Shown here: in pieces, positions 1-6,080 of the stretch
How positions within the stretch are numbered: position 1 is the stretch's first letter
Layout: every line of letters starts with the position of its first letter
DNA from: an uncultured Gammaproteobacteria bacterium
GTDB taxonomy: Bacteria; Pseudomonadota; Gammaproteobacteria; Rariloculales; Rariloculaceae
Reading direction: 5' to 3'
Assembly (NCBI GenBank): GCA_946887385.1
Contig: CAMPKU010000132.1
Location: 1-12,133 of the forward strand
Length of the DNA: 12,133 bases
Notes under the pieces: generated by a model
Database searches by the model: none
What the model saw: only the letters and a program-made list of their open reading frames with translations
Told to the model about the DNA's origin: nothing
Translations under genes and position numbers: made by a program

Positions 1-2
1 CG

Positions 3-614
3 TATGTGCCGCGCGCGCAAGAACCGGCAGCGTCGCAGGGCCGGAGCCGGCCTCTCGACGCGGTGACGCTCACGGTAGCGCTGGGCGCCACCGCTGAGGC
101 GCCGGCCGCCGCCACGATCGACTGGCTGCCCCCGACGGGCGCTTACGGCACGCCGAGCGCAGGCGGCGCTGCGCCCGCGCCGGCATTGCCAAGCTCGCCC
201 GTGGACGTGCGCACGCCGGGTTGGCAGGAGGCGTTCGCGAGCCGGGTGCAATGGATCGTCGACGCGGACGTCGGCGAGGCGCGCATCAAGCTCAATCCTC
301 CGGAGCTCGGCGCCATCGACGTGAAGGTTTCGCTCCTCGACGACAAGACGTACGTGCAGCTCACGACGGCAACGGCTGCGGCGCGCGACGAGCTGGCGCA
401 GAGCTTGCCGCGCCTGCGTGAGCTCTTCACGGCCGGCGGTCTCGAGCTCGGCGGCGCCAGCGTGCACAACGGCCGCGAGCAGCGGCAGGGTGACGGCGGC
501 TACGCTGCCGGCCAGGGCGAGCCGCGCGGCGGCGCGGTGTTCATCGAGCCCGGCGACGCCTTGGCCGCCCGCGCTGCCCGGCGCTCGGCCGGCCGAATCG
601 ACGTCTTCGCCTGA
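3..614 (+). CDS. fliK: Flagellar hook-length control protein FliK, C-terminal part (5' truncated by window)
   Basis: FliK is an exported ruler that measures hook length and then, through its C-terminal domain, makes FlhB switch the export gate from hook to filament substrates. The frame is open to the left window edge, so the N-terminus is missing; a GTG at position 6 lies inside the frame and is not evidence of a start. The visible part has a low-complexity Ala/Pro/Gly stretch and then the conserved Flg_hook domain. Its core reads ARIKLNPPELGAIDVKVSL, followed by a helix with RDELAQSLPRLRELFTAGGL, which is the typical 'L-P-x-x-L-G' and 'L-R-x-x-L-x-x-x-G-L' pattern. The tail after it is Gly/Arg rich and ends in GRIDVFA. 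FliL lies downstream across a 176-base gap. The family call is secure; total length is unknown. Confidence 0.93.
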   Translation, partial: YVPRAQEPAASQGRSRPLDAVTLTVALGATAEAPAAATIDWLPPTGAYGTPSAGGAAPAPALPSSPVDVRTPGWQEAFASRVQWIVDADVGEARIKLNPPELGAIDVKVSLLDDKTYVQLTTATAAARDELAQSLPRLRELFTAGGLELGGASVHNGREQRQGDGGYAAGQGEPRGGAVFIEPGDALAARAARRSAGRIDVFA

Positions 615-622
615 CGCGAGAA

Positions 623-640
623 GCGGCGGTTCGCCGTCGC
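623..640 (+). terminator. 7-bp hairpin with TTCG loop after fliK (possible weak terminator or mRNA 3'-end stabiliser)
   Basis: GCGGCGG pairs with CCGTCGC (one G-U pair) around a TTCG loop, beginning nine bases after the fliK stop codon. There is no T-tract directly behind it; the nearest run is TTTT at 661-664. It is therefore not a canonical intrinsic terminator. It could stabilise the 3' end of the fliK transcript or cause partial termination before the fliL promoter. The structure is read directly; its function is inferred. Confidence 0.35.
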
Positions 641-665
641 CCCGCGGCCCGATGCGCCAATTTTC

Positions 666-689
666 CGGCGCTGCCGAATTCCGGCGCCG
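666..689 (+). repeat. Small inverted repeat in the fliK-fliL gap
   Basis: CGGCGC (666-671) and GCGCCG (684-689) are perfect 6-base inverted arms with a 12-base loop, which itself holds the palindrome GAATTC. It lies about 50 bases upstream of the sigma-54-like promoter. It could be a second RNA hairpin or a protein site. In G+C-rich DNA such short arms also arise by chance. Confidence 0.25.
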
Positions 690-735
690 CTTCTAACCCG
701 CTGTTCTAGCTGAGAAAAGCCCGCGACACAGCGCG

Positions 736-751
736 TGGCATGGATCTTGGA
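736..751 (+). promoter_or_regulatory. Candidate sigma-54 (RpoN) -24/-12 promoter for fliL and downstream genes
   Basis: The element reads TGGCAT-GGATC-TTGGA. It matches the sigma-54 consensus TGGCACG-N4-TTGCW at 10 of 12 fixed positions, with exact GG-N10 spacing. The two departures are T for C at the end of TGGCAC and G for C in the -12 TTGC. Transcription would start near 762, leaving a leader of roughly 30 bases before the fliL ATG. In polar-flagellated Gammaproteobacteria, fliL-type operons are commonly driven by RpoN with FleQ/FlrC activators, which supports the call. No activator binding site was recognised upstream. Confidence 0.6.
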
Positions 752-777
752 CTGGGCCCTCCGAGCCATCACCTCGC

Positions 778-782
778 AGGAG
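778..782 (+). promoter_or_regulatory. Shine-Dalgarno AGGAG that fixes the fliL start
   Basis: AGGAG lies 8 bases before the ATG at 791. The alternative in-frame ATG at 740 falls inside the sigma-54-like -24 element and would lie upstream of the transcript start, so 791 is the better start. Confidence 0.8.
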
Positions 783-790
783 CCCAAGTA

Positions 791-1351
791 ATGCCGGTAG
801 AAGAAGAGAAGGCCGCGCCGAGCGCGCCGGCTGCGAAGAGCCCGAGCCCCATGAAGCTCGTGATCGTCGGCGCACTCGCATTGTTCGTGGCCCTCGTGGG
901 CGCGCAGGTCGCGGTCCCGCTCATCAACACCTTCATCGCTAACCAGCCGCAAGCCGCGGCGGGCGACGACGAGGATGCGCTGGCCGACGAAGACTTCGCG
1001 GAAGGCGACGACGGCGAAGACGAGCCGCTCGCTCCGGCGCTCTATACCGCGCTCGATCCGCCGTTCGTCGTGAGCTTCGATCAGGAGGACGGCGCCCGCT
1101 ATCTTCAGCTCACGCTGCAAGCGATGGCGCGCGACGAGAAAACCATCGCGGCCGTCAAGCAGCACTCGCCCGCGATCCGCAACTCGGTGTTGTTCATGGT
1201 CTCCGGCTACGAGCTCGACTTGCTGGCCACGCAGGCCGGCAAGGAGCAGTTGCGCACGGAGCTGCTCGGCGCGGCCAACGAAATTCTCACGAAGAACGGC
1301 CTCGATCCGAGCATCGAAGAGCTCTACTTCACGAGCCTCGTGATCCAGTAG
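791..1351 (+). CDS. fliL: Flagellar basal-body-associated protein FliL
   Basis: FliL is a single-pass inner-membrane protein around the flagellar motor that helps hold and activate the stator units. This 186-residue protein has a short cytoplasmic N-terminus, one transmembrane helix (about residues 23-45) and a periplasmic domain. The domain ends with the family-typical pattern, here IEELYFTSLVIQ. Between helix and domain lies a very acidic stretch: 13 of residues 59-78 are Asp or Glu. The start at 791 is chosen from the AGGAG site and because the upstream ATG overlaps the promoter. It is the first gene of the unit running through fliM-R, flhB and beyond, with 9 bases before fliM, and is probably sigma-54 dependent. 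Family assignment is secure. Confidence 0.95.
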   Translation: MPVEEEKAAPSAPAAKSPSPMKLVIVGALALFVALVGAQVAVPLINTFIANQPQAAAGDDEDALADEDFAEGDDGEDEPLAPALYTALDPPFVVSFDQEDGARYLQLTLQAMARDEKTIAAVKQHSPAIRNSVLFMVSGYELDLLATQAGKEQLRTELLGAANEILTKNGLDPSIEELYFTSLVIQ

Positions 1352-1360
1352 CCGAACACG

Positions 1361-2362
1361 ATGGCCGCCGGTTCCAAGAATGAAGCCGTGCCTCGCGCCG
1401 ATATCACCGGCGAAGAGGTAGACGCGCTGCTCGAGAAGAAGGCGCAGGCCAATGCCGCGCCCGGCACTGCGCAGCCCTACGATCTCATTGCCAGCGATCG
1501 CATCGTGCGCGGCCGGATGCCCGTGCTCGATCGCTTGAACGAGCGCTGGGTGACGGATTTCGAGCGCAAGCTCGGCGACCTGATCCGCCAGCCGCTCGAG
1601 GTCACGCTGCAAGAGGTGCAGCTTGCGCCTTACGGCAATTGGCTCGCGGCGCTGCCCGTGCCGACGAGCTTCAACCTGTACACCGTAAAGCCGTGGCCGC
1701 GCAACGCGCTCGTGGCCGTGGACGGCAAGCTGCTGTTCGCGCTCGTGAACGCCTACTACGGCGGTTCGCGCCCTACGCCGAAGGCGGCCCGCGAAACCCT
1801 CACGCCCACGGAGCAGCGGCTCAACAAGATTCTGATCGAGATGCTCGTGGAGCTGTTTCGGCGCGCGTTGTCGCCCGTCGCAGCGCTCGAGTTCGCGCAC
1901 GTGCAGAGCGAGGTCAACGCGAGCTACCTGAACATGGCCACGCCGAGCGAGACGGTCGTCGTGACGCGCGTGGAGGTCACGCTCAAGGACCAGGGCGGGT
2001 CGATCTGCCTGCTGCTGCCGCTGTCGTCGTTCGACCCGGTGCGCGACAAGCTCGCGGAAGGTTTGAAGACGGTGTCTGCGGAGACGCGCCAACGCTGGCG
2101 CGAGGGACTGCGCGCGCGGCTCGAGCACACCGAGCTCGACCTGACGAGCGTGTTTCTCGAGACGGAGCTGAGCGTGCGCGAGCTGCTGCAGATGAAGCCC
2201 GGCGACGTTCTGCCCATCGAAATGCCGAAAACGGCGCTGCTGTCCTCGGGGGGCCGACCCCTGCTGCGCGGCAAATTCGGTCTCTCGCGCGGCTACAACG
2301 CCGTCAGCGTGCTCGAGGCCGTCAAGAGCTTTGGTCAAAAGTCCGAGGAGAACCATCGATGA
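1361..2362 (+). CDS. fliM: Flagellar motor switch protein FliM
   Basis: FliM forms the middle of the cytoplasmic C-ring. It binds phosphorylated CheY through its N-terminus, contacts FliG through its middle domain and FliN through its C-terminus. The 333 residues are a normal length. ITGEEVDALL (residues 15-24) is the CheY-binding motif, corresponding to the usual LSQxEIDALL, but preceded by about 14 residues rather than the few usually seen. The middle CheC-like domain carries YYGG (132-135). The last ~75 residues form the SpoA-type domain, including LQMKPGDVLPIEM. The start has only a weak ribosome site, so it may depend on coupling to fliL 9 bases upstream. The stop overlaps the fliN start as ATGA. 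Assignment is secure. Confidence 0.97.
   Translation: MAAGSKNEAVPRADITGEEVDALLEKKAQANAAPGTAQPYDLIASDRIVRGRMPVLDRLNERWVTDFERKLGDLIRQPLEVTLQEVQLAPYGNWLAALPVPTSFNLYTVKPWPRNALVAVDGKLLFALVNAYYGGSRPTPKAARETLTPTEQRLNKILIEMLVELFRRALSPVAALEFAHVQSEVNASYLNMATPSETVVVTRVEVTLKDQGGSICLLLPLSSFDPVRDKLAEGLKTVSAETRQRWREGLRARLEHTELDLTSVFLETELSVRELLQMKPGDVLPIEMPKTALLSSGGRPLLRGKFGLSRGYNAVSVLEAVKSFGQKSEENHR
2345..2350 (+). promoter_or_regulatory. Shine-Dalgarno GAGGAG that fixes the fliN start
   Basis: GAGGAG lies 8 bases before the ATG at 2359. It sits inside the fliM coding end and selects this start over the long in-frame upstream extension that shadows fliM. Confidence 0.8.
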
Positions 2363-2697
2363 GCGCTGAGCAAAGCGGCGTGGCCGCGGCCGAGTTCGCA
2401 GAGCTGCCGCGCGCGCAGCAGGGCGGCGCGGGCCAACTGAACCTCGATCTGATCATGGACGTGCGCCTGATGCTGACGCTCGAAGTCGGCCGCACGCGCG
2501 TGAGCGTTCGCAACTTGCTGGCGTTGACGCAAGGCTCCGTTGTCGAGCTCGACAAGCTCGCCGGCGAGCCGCTCGACGTGCTCGTGAACGGCACGCTCGT
2601 CGCGCACGGCGAAGTCGTGGTCGTCAACGACAAGTTCGGCATTCGCTTGCTCGACGTCGTGAGCCCCGAGAAGCGCGTGGAGTCGCTCAAGGAATGA
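2359..2697 (+). CDS. fliN: Flagellar motor switch protein FliN
   Basis: FliN forms the base of the C-ring and helps dock the export ATPase complex (FliH/FliI). The 112-residue product is the usual length for short FliN. A variable, Ala/Gln-rich N-terminus is followed by the SpoA domain (about residues 30-108). That domain shows [20 protein letters not shown], then [18 protein letters not shown] and [14 protein letters not shown], all hallmark FliN sequence. An open frame continues far upstream inside fliM, but homology begins only here and GAGGAG is well placed, so the ATG at 2359 is chosen. It overlaps fliM by 4 bases and fliO by 4 bases, implying coupled translation and balanced amounts of switch subunits. 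Assignment is secure. Confidence 0.96.
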   Translation: MSAEQSGVAAAEFAELPRAQQGGAGQLNLDLIMDVRLMLTLEVGRTRVSVRNLLALTQGSVVELDKLAGEPLDVLVNGTLVAHGEVVVVNDKFGIRLLDVVSPEKRVESLKE

Positions 2698-3068
2698 AGC
2701 GCAGCGTCGCCGTGCTCGTGCCGGGCATGCTGGCGGGCCAGCAGGCCGTTGCTGCGCCCGCGGTTGCGATGGCCGATCTCTCGGGCGTAGTGCTGAGCCT
2801 CGTGCTCGTCGTCGGCTTCATTTTCGCGGCCGCGTGGATCGTGCGGCGCATGCCTCTCGGCTTGGGCCGGAGCAGCGGACCGTTGAAGGTGTTGGCGGCT
2901 CTACCGCTCGGTCCCCGCGAGCGCTTGGTGCTCGTGGAAGCACGAGGCGAAGAGCTCTTGATTGCAGTGAGCCCGGCCGGCGTGTTCAACGTCGGCGCGG
3001 CGCAGGGGCGTGCCGCGAGCGGCGCGCGGCCCGCGGAACCCACGTTCGTTTTGCCGGATCCATCATGA
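2694..3068 (+). CDS. fliO: Flagellar export-gate assembly protein FliO
   Basis: FliO is a small membrane protein that stabilises FliP and helps assemble the FliP5-FliR core of the export gate. The 124-residue product has a hydrophobic N-terminus and a clear transmembrane helix at about 29-50, ending in WIVRR. A cytoplasmic domain follows with the family pattern [20 protein letters not shown] and then [13 protein letters not shown]. The C-terminus is Ala/Arg rich and poorly conserved, as in other FliO proteins. The ATG overlaps the fliN stop (ATGA), and GTGGAG at 2677-2682 could serve as ribosome site. The stop overlaps the fliP ATG. FliO is a fast-evolving family, but sequence pattern and position between fliN and fliP make the call firm. 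Confidence 0.92.
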   Translation: MKRSVAVLVPGMLAGQQAVAAPAVAMADLSGVVLSLVLVVGFIFAAAWIVRRMPLGLGRSSGPLKVLAALPLGPRERLVLVEARGEELLIAVSPAGVFNVGAAQGRAASGARPAEPTFVLPDPS

Positions 3069-3805
3069 CGATTCGCGCCGCTCTCGCCGTGTTGGTGCTC
3101 TTCGTGCTGCCGCAGGCGGCCTTCGGCCAGTCTCTGCCGGCCGTTACCGTCGATCAGCTCGCGAACGGCCAGCAGACGTACTCGCTGAGCATCCAAGTGC
3201 TCGCGTTGATGACGGCGCTCACCGTGCTGCCGGCGCTCGTGCTGTCGATGACGGCGTTCACACGCATCGTGATCGTGCTCGCGATCCTTCGCCAAGCCTT
3301 GGGCACGCCGCAAACGCCGCCGAACCAGGTGTTGATCGGCCTTTCGTTGTTCTTGACGTTGTTCGTGATGGCTCCCGTGATGACGCGCGCCTACGACGAG
3401 GCCGTGGTGCCTTACATGGCGGGCGAGCAGGACGCGATGACGGCCGCCAAAGGCGCGCTCGTGCCGCTGCGCGAATTCATGCTCGACCAAGTCCGCGAGC
3501 ACGACCTTGCCGTGTTCACCGACCTGTCGGGCCACGAGCCGTTCTTCGGTCCCGAGGAAGTGCCGCTGTCCGTGCTGATTCCGAGCTTCATCACCAGCGA
3601 GCTGAAGACCGCGTTTCAGATCGGGTTCCTGATCTTCATTCCGTTCCTCGTCATCGACCTGGTCGTGGCCAGCGTGCTGATGTCGATGGGCATGATGATG
3701 CTGTCGCCGATGCTGATCTCGCTGCCGTTCAAGATCATGTTGTTCGTGCTCGTCGACGGCTGGACGCTGCTCGTGGGCACGCTCGCGGCGAGCTTCTTCG
3801 CCTGA
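3065..3805 (+). CDS. fliP: Flagellar type III export-gate protein FliP
   Basis: FliP is the main subunit of the helical FliP-FliQ-FliR export gate in the MS-ring. The 246 residues include a cleavable signal peptide (about 1-21, ending QAAFG before Q), typical of FliP. After it comes the conserved block with [20 protein letters not shown] followed by [17 protein letters not shown]. The [20 protein letters not shown] region then leads into the paired C-terminal membrane helices. The ATG at 3065 overlaps the fliO stop (ATGA) and gives the signal peptide at the true N-terminus, so the longer upstream frame is rejected. Its ribosome site is weak, consistent with coupling to fliO. fliQ follows after 7 bases. 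Assignment is secure. Confidence 0.97.
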   Translation: MTIRAALAVLVLFVLPQAAFGQSLPAVTVDQLANGQQTYSLSIQVLALMTALTVLPALVLSMTAFTRIVIVLAILRQALGTPQTPPNQVLIGLSLFLTLFVMAPVMTRAYDEAVVPYMAGEQDAMTAAKGALVPLREFMLDQVREHDLAVFTDLSGHEPFFGPEEVPLSVLIPSFITSELKTAFQIGFLIFIPFLVIDLVVASVLMSMGMMMLSPMLISLPFKIMLFVLVDGWTLLVGTLAASFFA

Positions 3806-3812
3806 GGCTGCC

Positions 3813-4082
3813 ATGACACCGGATTCCGTCATCATCATCGGTCAACAAGCCCTCGTCGTGACGGCGATGCTGGCCGCGCCGCTGCTGCTCGCCGCGCTGG
3901 CCGCGGGCCTCGTGATCGGCATGTTCCAAGCAGCCACGCAGATCAATGAGGTCACGCTGAGCTTCATCCCGAAGCTGCTGGTGCTCGCGGCCGCGCTGTA
4001 CTTGGGCGGCGGCTGGATGCTGAAGGTGATTCTCGGCTACTCGGAATCGCTGATCCGCAGCATTCCGTCCCTGATAGGTTGA
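3813..4082 (+). CDS. fliQ: Flagellar type III export-gate protein FliQ
   Basis: FliQ is a two-helix protein that wraps the outside of the FliP-FliR export-gate core. The 89-residue length is exactly typical. It starts MTPDSVIIIGQQAL and shows the family signature GMFQAATQINEVTLSFIPK between two hydrophobic hairpin segments (about 16-37 and 50-72). TGAGG at 3803-3807, overlapping the fliP stop, is a good ribosome site 5 bases before the ATG. The stop codon lies next to the fliR start. No anomalies were seen. Confidence 0.97.
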   Translation: MTPDSVIIIGQQALVVTAMLAAPLLLAALAAGLVIGMFQAATQINEVTLSFIPKLLVLAAALYLGGGWMLKVILGYSESLIRSIPSLIG

Positions 4083-4084
4083 GC

Positions 4085-4864
4085 ATGCAGATCCCGCTCG
4101 AAGCCATCCAAGCGCTGCTCGGCAACGTGCTGATGCTGTCGGTGTGGCCGTTCTTCAGAATCGCCGGCGTCATCATGGTGGCGCCCGTGTTCGGCGCGCG
4201 CTTGGTGCCGACGCGCGTGCGCATCGCGCTCGCGGTGGCTGCGACGGTGGTGATGTCGCCGCTGATTCCCGTCACGCAGCCGTTCGATCTCACGCTCGCC
4301 ACGGGCTTCACGGTGGCGCAAGAGGTGCTGATCGGCGTGGCCATCGGTTTTTGCCTGCAGATGATCTTCGATGCGCTGATCATCGCGGGCCAAACCATCG
4401 CGATGAGCATGGGGCTCGGCCTGGCCACGATGGTCGATCCGCAGCGCGGCGTGTCGGTGCCGGTGGTGAGCCAGTTCTTCGTGATCATGGGGCTCTTGAT
4501 CTTTCTGGCTCTCGGCGGGCACTTGGCTACCGTTCGCCTGATCGCCGACAGCTTCCAGGCCTTGCCCGTCGGTCAGCCGCTCGGTGCGGACGGCGCGTGG
4601 AGCGTGGCGGCCTGGGGCAGCCAGATGTTTGCAGGCGCGCTGCGCATTGCCTTGCCGGCCGCCACGGCACTCCTGATCGCCAACATTGCATTCGGCGTGA
4701 TGAGCCGCGCCGCGCCCACCTTGAACCTGTTCGCCGTGGGTCTGCCGGCGGGCCTCTTGATCGGCTTTTTGCTGCTGCTTCTGAACATCGGCCACTTGAG
4801 CACGCTGCTCGCTCAGTTTCTCGAGGCGACGCTGACGATGCTTACCGCGATGTTGGCGGCCTGA
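4085..4864 (+). CDS. fliR: Flagellar type III export-gate protein FliR
   Basis: FliR is the single-copy subunit that closes the FliP5-FliR core of the export gate and contacts FlhB. The 259-residue product is highly hydrophobic with several membrane segments. It carries recognisable family motifs: RIAGVIMVAPVFGARLVPTR near the N-terminus, EVLIGVAIGFCLQMIFDALI in the middle, and RAAPTLNLFAVGLPAGLLIG near the C-terminus. A TTG at 4079 is also in frame two codons earlier, overlapping the fliQ stop. The ATG at 4085 is preferred because AGG at 4076-4078 is correctly spaced (6 bases) for it and abuts the TTG. flhB follows after 7 bases. Assignment is secure; the start is uncertain by two codons. 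Confidence 0.95.
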   Translation: MQIPLEAIQALLGNVLMLSVWPFFRIAGVIMVAPVFGARLVPTRVRIALAVAATVVMSPLIPVTQPFDLTLATGFTVAQEVLIGVAIGFCLQMIFDALIIAGQTIAMSMGLGLATMVDPQRGVSVPVVSQFFVIMGLLIFLALGGHLATVRLIADSFQALPVGQPLGADGAWSVAAWGSQMFAGALRIALPAATALLIANIAFGVMSRAAPTLNLFAVGLPAGLLIGFLLLLLNIGHLSTLLAQFLEATLTMLTAMLAA

Positions 4865-4871
4865 GCTCGCC

Positions 4872-6080
4872 ATGGCAGACAACGACACACCGCAACACGA
4901 TCGTACCGAGCAACCGAGTGCCAAGCGGCTCGACGACGCGCGCGAGCGCGGCGAGGTTCCGCGCTCGCGCGAGCTTGCGATGACGACCGTCGTGATCGCG
5001 GGCGCGGCCGTGCTGCTCGGCGGCGGTAGCTATTTTGCCGAAGGGCTAGAAGGGCTTTTCGAGACGAGCCTTGCGCTGCCGCGCGAGGTGCTGTTCGAGC
5101 CGGCGCTGCTGCCCGGCGCGCTGCTCGAGGGCCTGTTCGCCGGCATCCGCTTGGTGCTGCCGGTGGCCGCCGCGACGATCGTCGCAGCGCTGCTCGGCTC
5201 GCTCGCGCTCGGCGGCTGGTCGTTCAGCGGCACGGCGTTGACGCCGAACTTCGGCCGCATGAATCCGATCGCGGGTTTCGGCCGGATCGCGAGCTTCAAC
5301 AGCCTTGCCGAGCTGTTGAAAGCGCTCGCCAAGTTCGCAGTGGTTGCCACGGTCGCCGGCCTCTTGCTGTGGCGCTTCGGCGGCGAATTTCTTCAGCTGG
5401 GCTCGCTCACGATAAACGCGGCGATCGCGCGCGCCACCTGGTTGGCCGGCCTGTGCCTGGCGGGCCTCGCGGCCAGCTTGCTGCTCGTGGCCGCCGCCGA
5501 CGTGCCGTTTCAGTTCTGGCACCACCGCCGCAAGTTGCGCATGACGAAGCAGGAAGCCAAGGACGAGCTCAAGGAGACGGAAGGCCGTCCCGAGGTCCGG
5601 TCGCGCATTCGTAACTTGCAACGGGCGATTGCAACGCGCCGCATGATGAGCGACGTGGCGAAAGCCGACGTCGTCGCCATGAACCCCACGCACTACGCGG
5701 TCGCGCTGCGCTACGACGCGAAAACGATGAAGGCGCCGCGAGTCGTGGCCAAGGGCGCGGACCTCGTGGCATTCCAGATTCGTCGCGTCGCCGAGGCGCA
5801 CAAAGTGCCGGTGTTCGAGCACCCGCAATTCGCGCGCGCGCTGTTTCATACGAGCGAGATCGGCAAAGAGATCTCGCCGCGGCTATACGTGGCCGTGGCG
5901 CAAGTGCTCACCTATATCTATCAGCTCACGGGGCGCACGGGGGCAGGGATCAAGAGGCGACCGATTTCAAATCCGTCCCCGCAACCGAAGCCGAAGCCGA
6001 AGATGCCCGTGCTAGCGATCGATCCGGATCTCATCGAGGCTCGCCGCGGCCGCGCTCCGTTCACGGGAGCTGAGGCATGA
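4872..6080 (+). CDS. flhB: Flagellar export-gate substrate-specificity protein FlhB
   Basis: FlhB controls which proteins are exported: self-cleavage in its cytoplasmic domain, together with FliK, switches the gate from hook to filament substrates. The 402 residues begin with the conserved amphipathic segment EQPSAKRLDDARERGEVPRS (13-32). Four membrane segments follow up to about residue 210, then a basic linker. The autocleavage motif NPTH is intact at 271-274, and cleavage is expected between Asn271 and Pro272. The C-terminus extends beyond the compact domain with a Pro/Lys stretch (PQPKPKPKMP) and an acidic-basic tail. The start has only a weak ribosome site, 7 bases after fliR. The stop overlaps flhA as ATGA. 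FlhB acts on the FliK encoded at the left end of the window. Assignment is secure. Confidence 0.97.
   Translation: MADNDTPQHDRTEQPSAKRLDDARERGEVPRSRELAMTTVVIAGAAVLLGGGSYFAEGLEGLFETSLALPREVLFEPALLPGALLEGLFAGIRLVLPVAAATIVAALLGSLALGGWSFSGTALTPNFGRMNPIAGFGRIASFNSLAELLKALAKFAVVATVAGLLLWRFGGEFLQLGSLTINAAIARATWLAGLCLAGLAASLLLVAAADVPFQFWHHRRKLRMTKQEAKDELKETEGRPEVRSRIRNLQRAIATRRMMSDVAKADVVAMNPTHYAVALRYDAKTMKAPRVVAKGADLVAFQIRRVAEAHKVPVFEHPQFARALFHTSEIGKEISPRLYVAVAQVLTYIYQLTGRTGAGIKRRPISNPSPQPKPKPKMPVLAIDPDLIEARRGRAPFTGAEA

Noticed and set aside
740..790. Longer FliL with start at ATG 740
   Set aside because: That ATG lies inside the sigma-54-like -24 element with no ribosome site, and the added residues do not resemble FliL.
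500..2356. Very long open frame on the - strand (618 codons) opposite fliK-fliL-fliM
   Set aside because: Its product is rich in Arg/His/Glu/Gln with no recognisable domain, as expected from the antisense of G+C-rich genes with strong third-position bias. The sense genes are clear family members.
1639..2358. Possible N-terminal extension of FliN, or a separate + strand gene inside fliM
   Set aside because: The frame is an Arg/Ala-rich shadow of fliM. FliN homology and a good ribosome site begin at 2359.
2687..3838. Long - strand frame (383 codons) opposite fliO-fliP
   Set aside because: It has His/Gln/Arg/Glu-biased composition and no family pattern. It is a codon-bias shadow of fliO/fliP, like similar - strand frames opposite fliR (4037-4924) and flhA (5921-7291).
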